Assembly: GCA_003254925.1 (NCBI GenBank)
Contig: QANZ01043183.1
Location: forward strand, 217,373 to 281,372
Reading direction: 5' to 3'
DNA: 64,000 nucleotides
From: Chamaecrista fasciculata
Lineage: Eukaryota; Streptophyta; Magnoliopsida; Fabales; Fabaceae
The notes under the pieces were generated by a model. The model was not told the DNA's origin and did not search any database. It was given only the letters and a program-made list of their open reading frames with translations. The translations under genes and the position numbers were made by a program. Numbering within the stretch: position 1 is the stretch's first letter; each line of letters begins with the position of its first letter. Positions 35,419 to 45,945 of the stretch are shown in pieces.

Positions 35419-35996
35419 ATTTTATTTATGCTAGGTATGACCACAAAAGCAACAAAGTTTTCCTACCAAGTATTTAAGACAACTAACTGAAATTAATCTC
35501 TAATGTTTAATCAGTTGATCTATGCGCTCAGTAGTTTATCATTATCATACTTGACAAAACAAAACAGTCTATCTCCTCAATGTTCCAAAAGCAGCTTCAA
35601 GTATAATTCATAATTTCTCCCCCACTCAGATATATATGACGCATTTAAGTAGTATTTTCTTTCAATTCATTTGTGGACCTCTCTATCTTGTCCTCAAAGG
35701 CTATTTCAATGGGAGCAAAAAAGAACATCCAAGAAAATTGATCGGAAGCAAAGAACTTGTTATTTGATTCATAAATTGAGATGGCAACATGAGTCTGCGT
35801 TGCTTGTAAAAATGATCTGAGAAAAACAACGGAGCTAAATCCTCAACCTAAAGACATCAGTTAACCTAGTTTATCCTGAACTGAACATGAGCATATGAAG
35901 CAATCTCATTTACAATCTGCTTGATGAGGAACTGTAACTACAGTTAGTGCCTCTATTGGTAATGCTATTGCTACCATTAATCAGGTACTATTCCTC
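35419..35996 (-). other. 3' flank of the ICE1-like gene
   Basis: No further coding exon is needed, since the stop codon is at 35997-35999. Probably 3' UTR and terminator sequence. Nothing else recognised. Confidence 0.5.
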
Positions 35997-38900
35997 TCAC
36001 ATCATACCATGAAAACCTGCTGAATCCAACAGTACTGCTTTGATTTGTTCGGGGACGACATCCTGCCCTTCTCTGCATTGCTGTTAAGCAAATAAGAAAC
36101 AAAATGAATCAAAAATATGTTGAGATAGCTATTTACCAATCTATAAGCACAAAACATTAAAGTTTAACAATCAACTCATCATTTAGTAACCTGAGAGAAG
36201 CCTTCATAAGAAATTTACACAGTCAGTAGGCTAATCTTTATTCTTGAATGAATATATTTATTCTAAGCAGTACTCTTCTTTGTATCTTGGGAATGTCATA
36301 ACTGGAAGGGTGGCTAACTTGTTCAGATATTAGAGGAGGATCCTTAACAATTTTCTTGCAAAAGAAGTATACAATGGTTGAAATTGTCATGAAGAATAGT
36401 CCTGAGAAGTGAGACTGGATTCTGAGAAATTGTCATCAAGTCATTTTCTTTCATTAGTCATTAGGAAGATCACAATTCAGAACATTCATTATTACGATGT
36501 TGTCTTGGATAGATATCAGGCCAAGCATCAATATTAGAATAGTAATTGAACATGCAATGTGCTATGCAAAAAATAAAATTAACAGAACCAGGCATCATAT
36601 TTAAAGATTCAAGTGTTAAAGAAAAATGTTATATTGGGGAAAAAAAATCATACCTCAGCTCTGAACACATCTAAAGCAAAGCCATTGAAACAGCTGATAA
36701 CAGCCTGCTGAACATCCAATCCAAGGTTATCCAAAGCCCTCATGGTGGAAAGCAGAAGACCTGGTCTGCGGGCACAAAACATATGGATGTTGACAGCTCT
36801 CCCTTCCCTTACTCGAACCTCCACCTATAAATTTCAAAATTACAGGTCAAGCCAAAGCAACATATGCAATTACCTTGCAAACAAATTCTCTAGACATAAG
36901 TATAATCCACATAGCTACTTTACACCACTCCACATAGCTACTTTTCACACATTATTTTGCACATTACACCAATACACCTTTGGGACCTAAATCATCACGA
37001 AATATCAAGCCATGTTAATTACCAATAAGTTCATTTTGGAATACAATGACATATCTCAATAATAGATACATCATGCAGACTCCAAATAAATTTGACATGC
37101 TGATGCATCTATTATCTAATGGATAGTACTTAGTTTTTATTAGTAAATGAAGATTTCTGGATTTATTAAGTAATCAATGGAATTAGGTTTCCACACATTA
37201 GTTAGCACATTACACCAATACACCTTTGGGACCTAAAAGAAAAAAATAGTGTTGCAAAGATAGGTTAAAAACTAACAACCATGCCTCATCCCTAATAAGG
37301 ATAGAAATTTAAGGCTCATGCAGCTCCTAAATGCCCTGCTATAATGAAAACCCTTCTCTCGAGAATTCCTTTTATGGATTGAAATATGCCAGTGGAGTAA
37401 TGCAAAAAAATACTGAACTAAAATATGTATTTCCAGATAGAAAAACTTCCAAATCAGTACAAGCAGTACATAATGTTTAAATTTTGGTTGAGCAGCCAAA
37501 AACCAATACGTAGCACAAATTAGCAAACGATAAATTCTGCAATCCTTATCCTAAAATGAAAATGGTGTAAGTGAACAGTCCGCATTCAAGAATATGCAGA
37601 CCAGGCAACTCAATATTTTTGGCAGGTGGGCACAATATATTGCACAACTCAAATAGCAACAAGAGTCATACATATATATTCAGTGCACTTGATCATAACC
37701 ATTTTCACAACCAAGCAAATATCAAATACATATAAAGGCAGATTCAACTGTAACAGTCACTTACTCTGTCTACAGGCAAATAAACTACAATACCAGAACT
37801 AAGAATGATATTTTTGTTTCAGAATGAACAAAATTTACCCTTGCAGCTTGGCTTTTAGGGCTTGGCAAGGAATTAGGGCACAGTTCGTCCTTCACGCGGC
37901 AGGGAAGGGTTGGTGGAGTGGGTGTCAAAGGGTGAAAGCTCACTGAAGGGGGTGGCAATGAGCCAGGAGGAGATGACTCCAGTTCAGTATGAAGATCATT
38001 AATCCGCTGAAGTAGCTCCTTCAAGTAGTCAATTGCATCCCCAAGTATGGAAGCCCTATCCATCTGTAAACAAATAAAAGAAGATCAGCATGTACCATAG
38101 CCACCGTTTCGAGTCAGAACCACATGGTTTAAATTTCACACCCGTAAGACTTGTCATGAACATAATAACATATGAGGTTCTTCAAACACAAGATAGATGA
38201 CATTTCATTTTTTAGTAGCCCTCAAAATCTTTTCATACAAATACAAATCACAAAGTAAGACCATGTATTTTAGTATACTTATGCTAAGGATCAATTAGAG
38301 TGTAAAAGAAAGGTTCAAATCAAATAAGCATACCTTGCTAATCTTTGGCACAACGGACCTGAGCATGTACAGCCTATCATTGAGCTTCTTCCGACGCCGC
38401 CTCTCAGCCATCAGATTTTTTGCCGGTAGCCCCTTTTTCTTCCCCTTCTGGTCTCCAACTGTGACAGTACTATTCGCATTAGAATTGCTTCCTCCATTGT
38501 AAGCATTCTCCTCCACCTTACCATTCTCAATAAGCTCATCAGAATCATAATTCAGTCCTGAGGCATCCACGCTTGCTTCGTCAATTTCACCGTCCTCGGT
38601 TCTCTTCCTCTTCCTCTCTAAGGTTTCCAACCTTGCTGAAGAATTCTCGAATCTCGATGGTGAAATCTCCAAAGTTCCCAATCTATCAGCTCCACCGGAA
38701 TGTTGGCGAAGCGCCGCTCGCTTCTGAAAGAGAGTGGGTGCCGCACCCATTGGAGGGAAAACTTCAAGGGGTCTTAAAACCTTAGCCCGGTTCAAAAATA
38801 GAGAACCTCCCGAACTATCAAAACCTTCTAAACCCGTCGGACAAAATCCTTCACCGAGTGCGACGGCATTGTTGTCAGCTACCGGAAGCAACCGGGGAGC

Positions 38901-39464
38901 TGAAAACTCGGTGTTCGAACTCAATTCGAGGGTGTCGATTTGACACTGAGAATTCATTCCAGAGAAACCCATCAAGACATGAGAATTCGAAGATTGGTTT
39001 CCCTGGAACGGAGCGAGAAAACCAGTATCAGAGCCCAAATCGAAGCCATTGTCAAAAGGGTTACTGGAAGCAACATTGAAGAGGGAGGATAAGCACGATT
39101 TGGGCTGAAAAAACTGCTGTGGTTGCGATGGGTCAAAAGTGAACGATGGTGAACAGGAAGACGACGAATCCACAGGGTGTATAAGGAAATTATCAGTCGG
39201 GTTCGGACAGAAGGCGATATCGGTGGTTTCTTGGTGATTCGGGAGAGTGGGGAGATCAGGGTGAGGTAAATTGACAGCAGAGTTCATGTACCAGTCACCT
39301 TCAAGCATGGATTTGAAGGAGGTAAGAGGACCACCCATAGCAATGTCCTCGTCTTTGAGCTCAGTCTCGTTGTTAGTTCTGGTCCAAGAAGCTGCGTCTT
39401 CAACTTCTACTTCCATCCAAGGGACGCCGGTAGCCGTTGGTGGTACAGGTATCTCTCTCTCCAT
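35997..39464 (-). CDS. ICE1/SCREAM-like bHLH transcription factor (4 coding exons, 536 aa)
   Basis: Nuclear MYC-type bHLH regulator. By homology it activates CBF/DREB1 cold-response genes and, as a SPCH/MUTE/FAMA partner, controls stomatal development. Exons on the minus strand: 38334-39464, 37839-38063, 36654-36824, 35997-36080. All introns are GT-AG and the frame closes at 1611 nt. The bHLH spans about residues 346-396: basic [13 protein letters not shown], then [20 protein letters not shown] crossing the exon 1-2 junction. An ACT-like C-terminal domain begins at [16 protein letters not shown] (about 453). The N-terminal activator region includes the family block [13 protein letters not shown] (222-234) and QKRAALRQ (247-254). 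The latter corresponds to the KRAAM MAPK-binding motif, with Leu in place of Met here. Acidic and Ser-rich low-complexity stretches are normal for the family. ICE1 versus ICE2/SCRM2 is unresolved. Confidence 0.94.
36959..37236. repeat. 32-bp direct repeat pair in ICE1-like intron 2
   Basis: The stretch GCACATTACACCAATACACC plus the next 12 bases occurs at about 36959-36990 and again at about 37205-37236. A 214-bp spacer separates the copies, inside the intron between exons 2 and 3. It could be the footprint of an old insertion or a local duplication. Confidence 0.75.
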
Positions 39465-40709
39465 TGCGCAACTGAGAAAGTGTTAGCGAGAGAATGAGAG
39501 AAAGAGATTAGGGAACGAAGAGTGAGCGAGTGTTTCGATAATAAAGGCAGTGAAAAAACTGTAAGGAACTTTTCAATCTGAGAGGTCAGAGACAGAGCAT
39601 AATATTTTAGGGAAAATGAACATGCAGGAGATTCAACTTTGAACGTTTTGCGATGAAAATGAACGGAAAGCAGAGACGGTTGTGTAGACTGTGGACTGTA
39701 GTTTACCGATGAAACTTACTGGTTTTATCTCAAACTATTACCTTTTGGATACCGTTGCTAAAATATTATACTAAAAATAAATATAGTTTAATAATATATT
39801 CAGAAATTAGTAAATACTATCATTCACCCTAATATATGGTAATTGAATAATTGGTTAATTCCTTTTAATTTAAACTAGTTTTTGTGATTAAAATATGACA
39901 AATTTGGAAATCTTAGACAAAAAATGAAAAGTGAAGAAAAAACATACCTGGCCGCTTGAATCAGTTTTATTCTATCGTATGCTGAACAGGACAGCTAATA
40001 TTGTGGTAAGGTACATCAGAGAAATAATGATTATTAGAAGCCCCCACAAATTTCACTTTCAAACAACGTCTCTAGTAATTACACAAGTTACATCTCTATG
40101 ATCTAGCCATTAACAGCTGGTAATTTTAACTCGACCCGGAATTCAACTTTCATCGATTATATAAGTTTGGCTTTTTCAACATAAATTAACTAGTTATAAT
40201 TATAATTTTATGAGTTTATCAGTGCCTTTATTACACTAATTAAGTAAGCATTGAATGACTTGGGAATTGGGATATGTTTTGAAAAAAGTCAAATTTATTA
40301 AATACTAGTATTAACTCTTAATTATTCTATATTTTCTTTTTTTTTAAGGAATTATTCTATATTTTCTGATGACAAAAAGACACTAATTTGTATCTCTATT
40401 ATACTTATTTATATTTCATTATCTTTTTCACAGTAACTATTCATTTATTTTGTTTCTCTTAATTCCTTGGCTATGGGAAAAAAAAACTAATAAAGTCGTT
40501 TTGTAACACATTTTGCATCATTGACAGATTTTTCATTTTAATGATTTCTTTTGTTATTTCTTCACTATTTTTTATATAATAAATAATAGTACAGTAAACA
40601 AATATACAGTTGTGAGAAAAAGTTTGAAAGAGTGATGATACCTTTCTTATTTTGATAAAATAAGAATAAAATATGAATATGTGTAATAAAGATAGAATAA
40701 TAAAAGTTA
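39465..40709 (-). promoter_or_regulatory. 5' leader and promoter region of the ICE1-like gene
   Basis: The purine-rich leader (AGAGAAAGAGATT on +) directly upstream of the ATG at 39464 fits a 5' UTR. Further upstream is AT-rich. I see no additional gene before the MITE at 40719. Confidence 0.4.
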
Positions 40710-40877
40710 TTTAATATAGAGTAATGCTAAAAAGCGCCTTAAAGAAACAATAATGCACCTCAGAATTTTCATGTAAATCATTTCTTTAATATTTTGAGGT
40801 AAATTTATATTTTTAAAATAAAATTTTCATTTTTATAGTGCAATTAATGCACCTTGTTAGCATTACCCTTTAATAAA
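40710..40877. mobile_element. 150-bp MITE, 9-bp target duplication
   Basis: Element 40719-40868 with inverted ends GAGTAATGCTAA...TTAGCATTACCC. Flanks are tttaatata (40710-40718) and tttaataaa (40869-40877), matching at 8 of 9 bases. No coding capacity. Confidence 0.75.
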
Positions 40878-42792
40878 TTTAAGGTTATTATTAATAAATT
40901 TAACTTTTTATTACACATTCCCAATTTATTAAATGCTTTCTTAATAACACTAATTAGATGTAAACACTATGTAGGCATAGAATAATAAAAGTATTAACTA
41001 AATATATACAAAAGAGGGGTTAAAAAATTGGAGGTGGGAAGGTCGGTTAAACTAAATGTGAAGGTTATTTAATAAATTTAATACCTCTTAACACATTCCC
41101 AAGTTGTTTAAGGTTTATCATAAACGCTAATTTTATGGAGCATAGTAATTAGTATTACTAACATAGGGGTTTAAAAAAAACCGAGGTGGGAATGTTGATT
41201 AAATTAACTAAATTAAATGACAAGAACTTGACTTGTATGGGCAGTGAAATATTACAGTAATTAATTAGCCCCTTTTCCTTTTTTTTTTAATATATCTAAA
41301 AATTAAGCAAGAATGTTTACATTTCTTGGGCCAAGGTGATTTGGTTATCATCATCCTTCAATAAAATGAGTCCAGACTCGTTACATGCATGGCGTTGTAA
41401 TTCCCTTTGATTTGATTAAATTAATCTTGAGGGTCGTCTCTGACATATATACATGCATGCATTTATTCAATTATTCATGAGAGAGAAACAAAGGACACTG
41501 AGGTTTAATCCATAGGGGACCAGAAAGCGAACAGGGATTCCATGGACAAATATCAAAATAGAGTCAAATAATAATTTAGTTTCCGGAAATTCATCTAATT
41601 TTTTTATCATAAAAAAATTAAATATATATATATTAGTTTTTTTTATAAAATAAATAATATTTTATTTTAATTTTTTAAAAATTAAAAAGTATACTATTTA
41701 AATTATTTAGTCACTATTATATATTTCAATCATTCAAAGTTTGGGGCACCGGGGGATGTCTTTTGTCTTTTGATCATGTTGTCAAATTCTATTAGTAAGT
41801 TTGAGTGGAAATTGATGACATTTACAGTTGGCATAGTGATTTCTCTCTTTATCAATAGTGAGTAGTATGGTGATAAATAATTTATTGAGAACTCATTTTG
41901 TGATAATTGTCATCCTCATGATTTATTCTTTATAAAATCAATTTGTTCTTAAGTTATCTTTCATATAGAACTTATTTACGCATAGTTGCCCAATAATTCA
42001 AAAAATTTACTTTATGTGCTTCTTATGTTATTTCTCTTAACAATTTTAAGTGCTATTTAACTTTTATTTAATATATTTTTCTAATTGTTTATAAAAAAAT
42101 CTTTCATTGATCAAATAATTTACTCTATCAAAATATATAATTGATCAGCACAAACACATGCTATACCACGACACTCCAATTTCCAATTTGGTTTTCTCTT
42201 TCACTCTATCTATCTCCCATAACATATAGTAGTAATATATATGAGTATATGTAAGCCTGTGAGTATTGAATAGCTAATTAATATTAATATTGAATTTTAA
42301 ACTATAGCATTGGATTGAAAATTTTGAAAGACAAGGGTTGGGTTGGGAATAAATTTTTCACAAGAAATCCCAAGTTTCTCGTGACTCTAGTTTTCTTTTT
42401 TATTTTCACCGCACCCAGTGACCAATCAAACTCGAAATCTGATACATTGGGTTATCATCACAATCCCAATAGTAATTAATTAAGTTGAGGATTCCCTCTT
42501 GCGTTTCCTATCTTGCACTTGGACTTGACTTGAGGATGAGGATTGAGGATTGAGGACCATATCATATCCAGAATTAAAATCGCAATAATTAAAGTTTGCG
42601 TTGCGTTACAAGAGAAGAACCGGGCCGGCCATGTGTTGTTAGGCTAATTTGCAAGTCGCTTTTGCCACACAAGGCCTTAGTTTGATCCAACACATCAACA
42701 CCACAAAGACAAAGCAAAGCAAAACAACAAAATTTTTAACACTTTTAACTCACTCACTCACAGACAGACCCTAAATTCATAGTATATATATA
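40878..42792. other. Intergenic, AT-rich, no gene
   Basis: Long AT-rich stretch. Two related segments near 41020-41060 and 41160-41210 (both with GAGGTGGGAA and TTAAACTAAAT or TTAAATTAACT) suggest an old local duplication. No reading frame with protein features. Confidence 0.5.
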
Positions 42793-43267
42793 TACTCCCT
42801 CCGGTTCTGAATATCTGATGATTTGAAGATTTTTTTTTTCTAAAATATCTAATGTTTTACAAATTCAAAATAGCATTAATTATTTGTTTACCATTTTATC
42901 CCTATTAAATATAGTAGAGTCATAAATGAATAAGCATTTCCCAAATATTTCTATTATTTTCAATAGGAATAGTTTAGTCTTTTTATCTCATTTTTCTCTT
43001 TATTCTAGGTGAGCCAATTATTTTCTTAATATGTGTATTAACCTTAAACATCATATATATATATATACTAGGGGCTTTGCGTGCCCTAACGGGCACGCAA
43101 ATATGTATGTAAAATAAATAAGGGACTAAATTGTTAACTTAGTAAAGAAAGAGAGACCAAATAGTAAATTTTCTCTTATTTTTAATTTCATAGACTATAG
43201 TTTTAATCATGGACGACCAGAAAGAGATGAAGTCATATAATATAAGATATAGAACCGGGAAGGAGTA
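42793..43267. mobile_element. Stowaway-like MITE (291 bp without its insert)
   Basis: The left end CTCCCTCCGGTTCTGAATATC begins at 42795. The right end reads AGAACCGGGAAGGAG and finishes at 43265. Both are bordered by TA (42793-42794 and 43266-43267). CTCCCTCC termini with a TA duplication are the hallmark of Tc1/mariner-derived Stowaway MITEs. The symmetric right arm (AAACATCATAT...ATAGAACC) is interrupted between 43067 and 43248 by another element. Confidence 0.75.
43068..43247 (-). mobile_element. Helitron-like non-autonomous element nested in the Stowaway
   Basis: On the minus strand the 3' end has a perfect 8-bp stem with a 4-nt loop (GCGTGCCC GTTA GGGCACGC), then AAAGCCC, then CTAG at 43068-43071, followed by T. 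A hairpin a few bases before CTRR and insertion between A and T are Helitron 3' signals. The proposed 5' end, TC at 43246-43247 preceded by A, is chosen because removing 43068-43247 restores the Stowaway right arm. The 5' end is less certain than the 3' end. Confidence 0.6.
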
Positions 43268-43397
43268 TATATATAACTTTGACCAATGCGCATAAATTTC
43301 ATACCCCAGAATTAAGAAGCTGCGGTAAGTTTTTTAATCGCTGGTCACGTGACATCACTGTAATCATGTTCAAGGAGACACGTGGCACACATGCAAC

Positions 43398-43826
43398 TAA
43401 GGCTATGTTTGGGAGTTTTAGTGAGGATGGAGAGGAGAGGACATTAATAGACACTAACGGAGTGGAGAGGAGAGGATATTAATGGACTGAGTAGATATGT
43501 TGTTTGGGAGTTTTTAGTGAGGAAAGGAATGGACACTTGTTAATCTCGTTTGGAAGTTATTAGTAATGGAATGGAATGGAGTGGACACATGTTATTTTTG
43601 GTTAGTATAAGGATATAATTGTCATTAAAAAAAATATAAAACTGTCCACTCCTTCATTGGCACCCCAATTTGGGGTGCCAGCAAAAATTGAATTTTGGGG
43701 TGCCAAGTGTCCCTCCTTGTCCACTCTACTCTCCCCTAAAAAAACTTCCAAACATAATTTTTTTATCTTTTGTCCATTCCTCTCCTCTCCATTCCCCCAT
43801 TGACACCCCATCCAAACATACCCTAA
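43398..43826. mobile_element. PIF/Harbinger-like MITE (TAA target duplication)
   Basis: Element 43401-43823 with ends GGCTATGTTTGG...CCAAACATACCC inverted and TAA on both sides (43398-43400, 43824-43826). The subterminal GGATGGAGAGGAGAGG motif recurs inverted near 43780-43800. The TIR and 3-bp TAA duplication match Tourist/PIF-Harbinger MITEs. Confidence 0.78.
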
Positions 43827-44151
43827 TAGTCTTGTAGAGGAGGCAGAGACTGACTAATCAAGATGGGTCCCTAATAGATAGCATAATTCCAGTATTATAT
43901 GGATAGTGAAGATATTGAAGAAAAGAAATACTTGCATAACAAACAGGTCCTAATAAGTGGTTTTATTTTTTGCATCCCAATTAATTTATCTTATCTAATA
44001 CATATATTATATATCTATTTGATAATTTAATATGTATCAATATTTTAAAAATCGGATAGGTTAATGAACCATACAAATTTTCAGATCACATATTGATTAA
44101 TTTAGCCGATTGTAATGACAGTCATACCATATAGTATCATAAATATATAAA
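43827..44151. other. Intergenic between two MITEs
   Basis: AT-rich spacer with no recognisable feature. Confidence 0.5.
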
Positions 44152-44560
44152 TAAAAAACAGGGTAAATTATACTTTAGTACCCTGTGGTTTGACTCTACT
44201 TTACTTTGGCACCCTGTGGTTTGAAACCTGACACTTTGGTACCCTTCGTGTAATTTTAACTATAACAAATTTTGTAAAAATTACATATTGACCTCAAATT
44301 TTTTTAAAAGTTTTCATTTTAGTCCCTAGATAATATGTATCCAGGGACTTATTTGTAATTTTTTGAAAATTTTTTGAGGTCAATATGTAATTTTTTCAAA
44401 ATTTGGTATGGTTAAAATTACAAAATAACTCTAAAGGGTACCAAAGTGTTAATGAAGAATACCACAGGGTACCAAAGTGTCAAGTTTCAAACCACAGAGT
44501 ACCAAAATGATTTAGGGTCAAACCACAGGGTACCAAAGTATAATTTATCCTAAAAAAATA
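44152..44560. mobile_element. GGTACC-family MITE, fourth copy
   Basis: Element 44161-44551 with ends GGGTAAATTATACT...AGTATAATTTATCC. It shares the same internal GGTACC(C)-containing repeats and the inverted ATATTGACC / GGTCAATAT arms as the copies at 30870 and 31504. Flanks taaaaaaca and taaaaaaat are similar but not identical, consistent with an older 9-bp duplication. Confidence 0.78.
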
Positions 44561-45945
44561 TATTTATTTTAAATGAAAAAATATATAATTAATAAAATAT
44601 AATCATAAAATTTATGTAATAATAATATATACTTGTAAAACCATAATTTCATTATTTTGCATCAACAAAATATATAAAAGTTATAACATGAACAATTATA
44701 ATAAGGTTAATATAAGTGAACAAATTTGAGTTTTTTTTCTTTATTTTAATAGACTTGTGATATTTTATATTGGGCTTCAAATTATTTCTTGTATTTGGCT
44801 CATAAAACTAAAGAAAAAAAGCAAAAAACAATAACTTTTAAAAACTATGACAAGTTTTATAAAAATCGTTCCGAGTGTCGACTCAATCATGGTCAACTCG
44901 GTTCAGAGTGGTTCAAAATAATCCAACATCCTAAATAAATTGTTCAATGATCCAATTAGTTGAGTTGTCTTTACTTTCAAATCCTAATCAAATTAATCAG
45001 TCATGGAGAGTTTCTTAGGCTAATTTTTTATATGGTCCATAGAGATAATTTTTTATGGTAAAAAAGAAAAAAAGGAGGGCGCAGGGGAGTGACAATTCCC
45101 CATCAAGCTGTAAGAGGGGGACCATATATATAACAATGGGACCAGAGACATTAATAGTTTCATGGCCCAGTAGCCTATAAAGCCATGGTCTCTCCACTCC
45201 ACATTTGTAGATATGTATAAATTAAAAGCCTTCAACACTGGATCTCTACTTGTACTACTATTACTCATAATACTAACTCAACCATCAGTTTAGATCCACC
45301 ATCTACTTCTAAAATTATTACTTTTCACATAAAAAGAAGTATTACAACTCCGTGACAAACGACAAGATAGTGAGAAGGGATAACAACCCTACACTTTTGG
45401 TTTTGGTATTGCTATTTGTTATAGAGGCTTAATGAAGGTGATCAGAAAAATTTCAAAACTCTTCTTCCCTTATATGTGTTCATATAAATGAGAGGAATAT
45501 TCTTGAACAAGTAACTATACTCTTCTGCAGTTCTGCTTACAAGCATGCCTGGTGGGTAAGTCCCAAAATGGTTTGCTTGGACCCCTCGTGATGTCAATAA
45601 AATTTGGGGAGATAAAACTTTGTTTGTGAATAAATGTAAAAGAAGAAATAATTAAATACGTAGGCTCCAGCTCTGTTTTTTAAAACTTTATTATTATTCT
45701 TCGTCTATCTTTATCTATGCTTGGTCCAGATGTGCAAGACTGACTCTATAGCTTATCCCTATCCCTATGAGTTTCGTATATACCATATGAGAGTCAAAGA
45801 TTGGATCACTTTATATCCATTTCACTTTGATATTAATGCCGGTGATCGATAAGCAAAAATATGAGTATTAATGAGCAAGTCCTTCAAATCAACAATTATT
45901 TGACATTCCATTACACAATTAACTGATTAAAGCAATGGATTAATG
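44561..45945. other. Intergenic and 3' flank of the SDR gene
   Basis: AT-rich; probably contains the 3' UTR of the minus-strand dehydrogenase gene just below 45946. Two overlapping minus-strand frames at 45015-45268 have no family features. Confidence 0.5.

Noticed and set aside
43082..43101. Strong 8-bp GC hairpin as a transcription terminator
   Set aside because: Plants do not use intrinsic terminators of this kind, and the hairpin's position just before CTAG fits a Helitron 3' end better.
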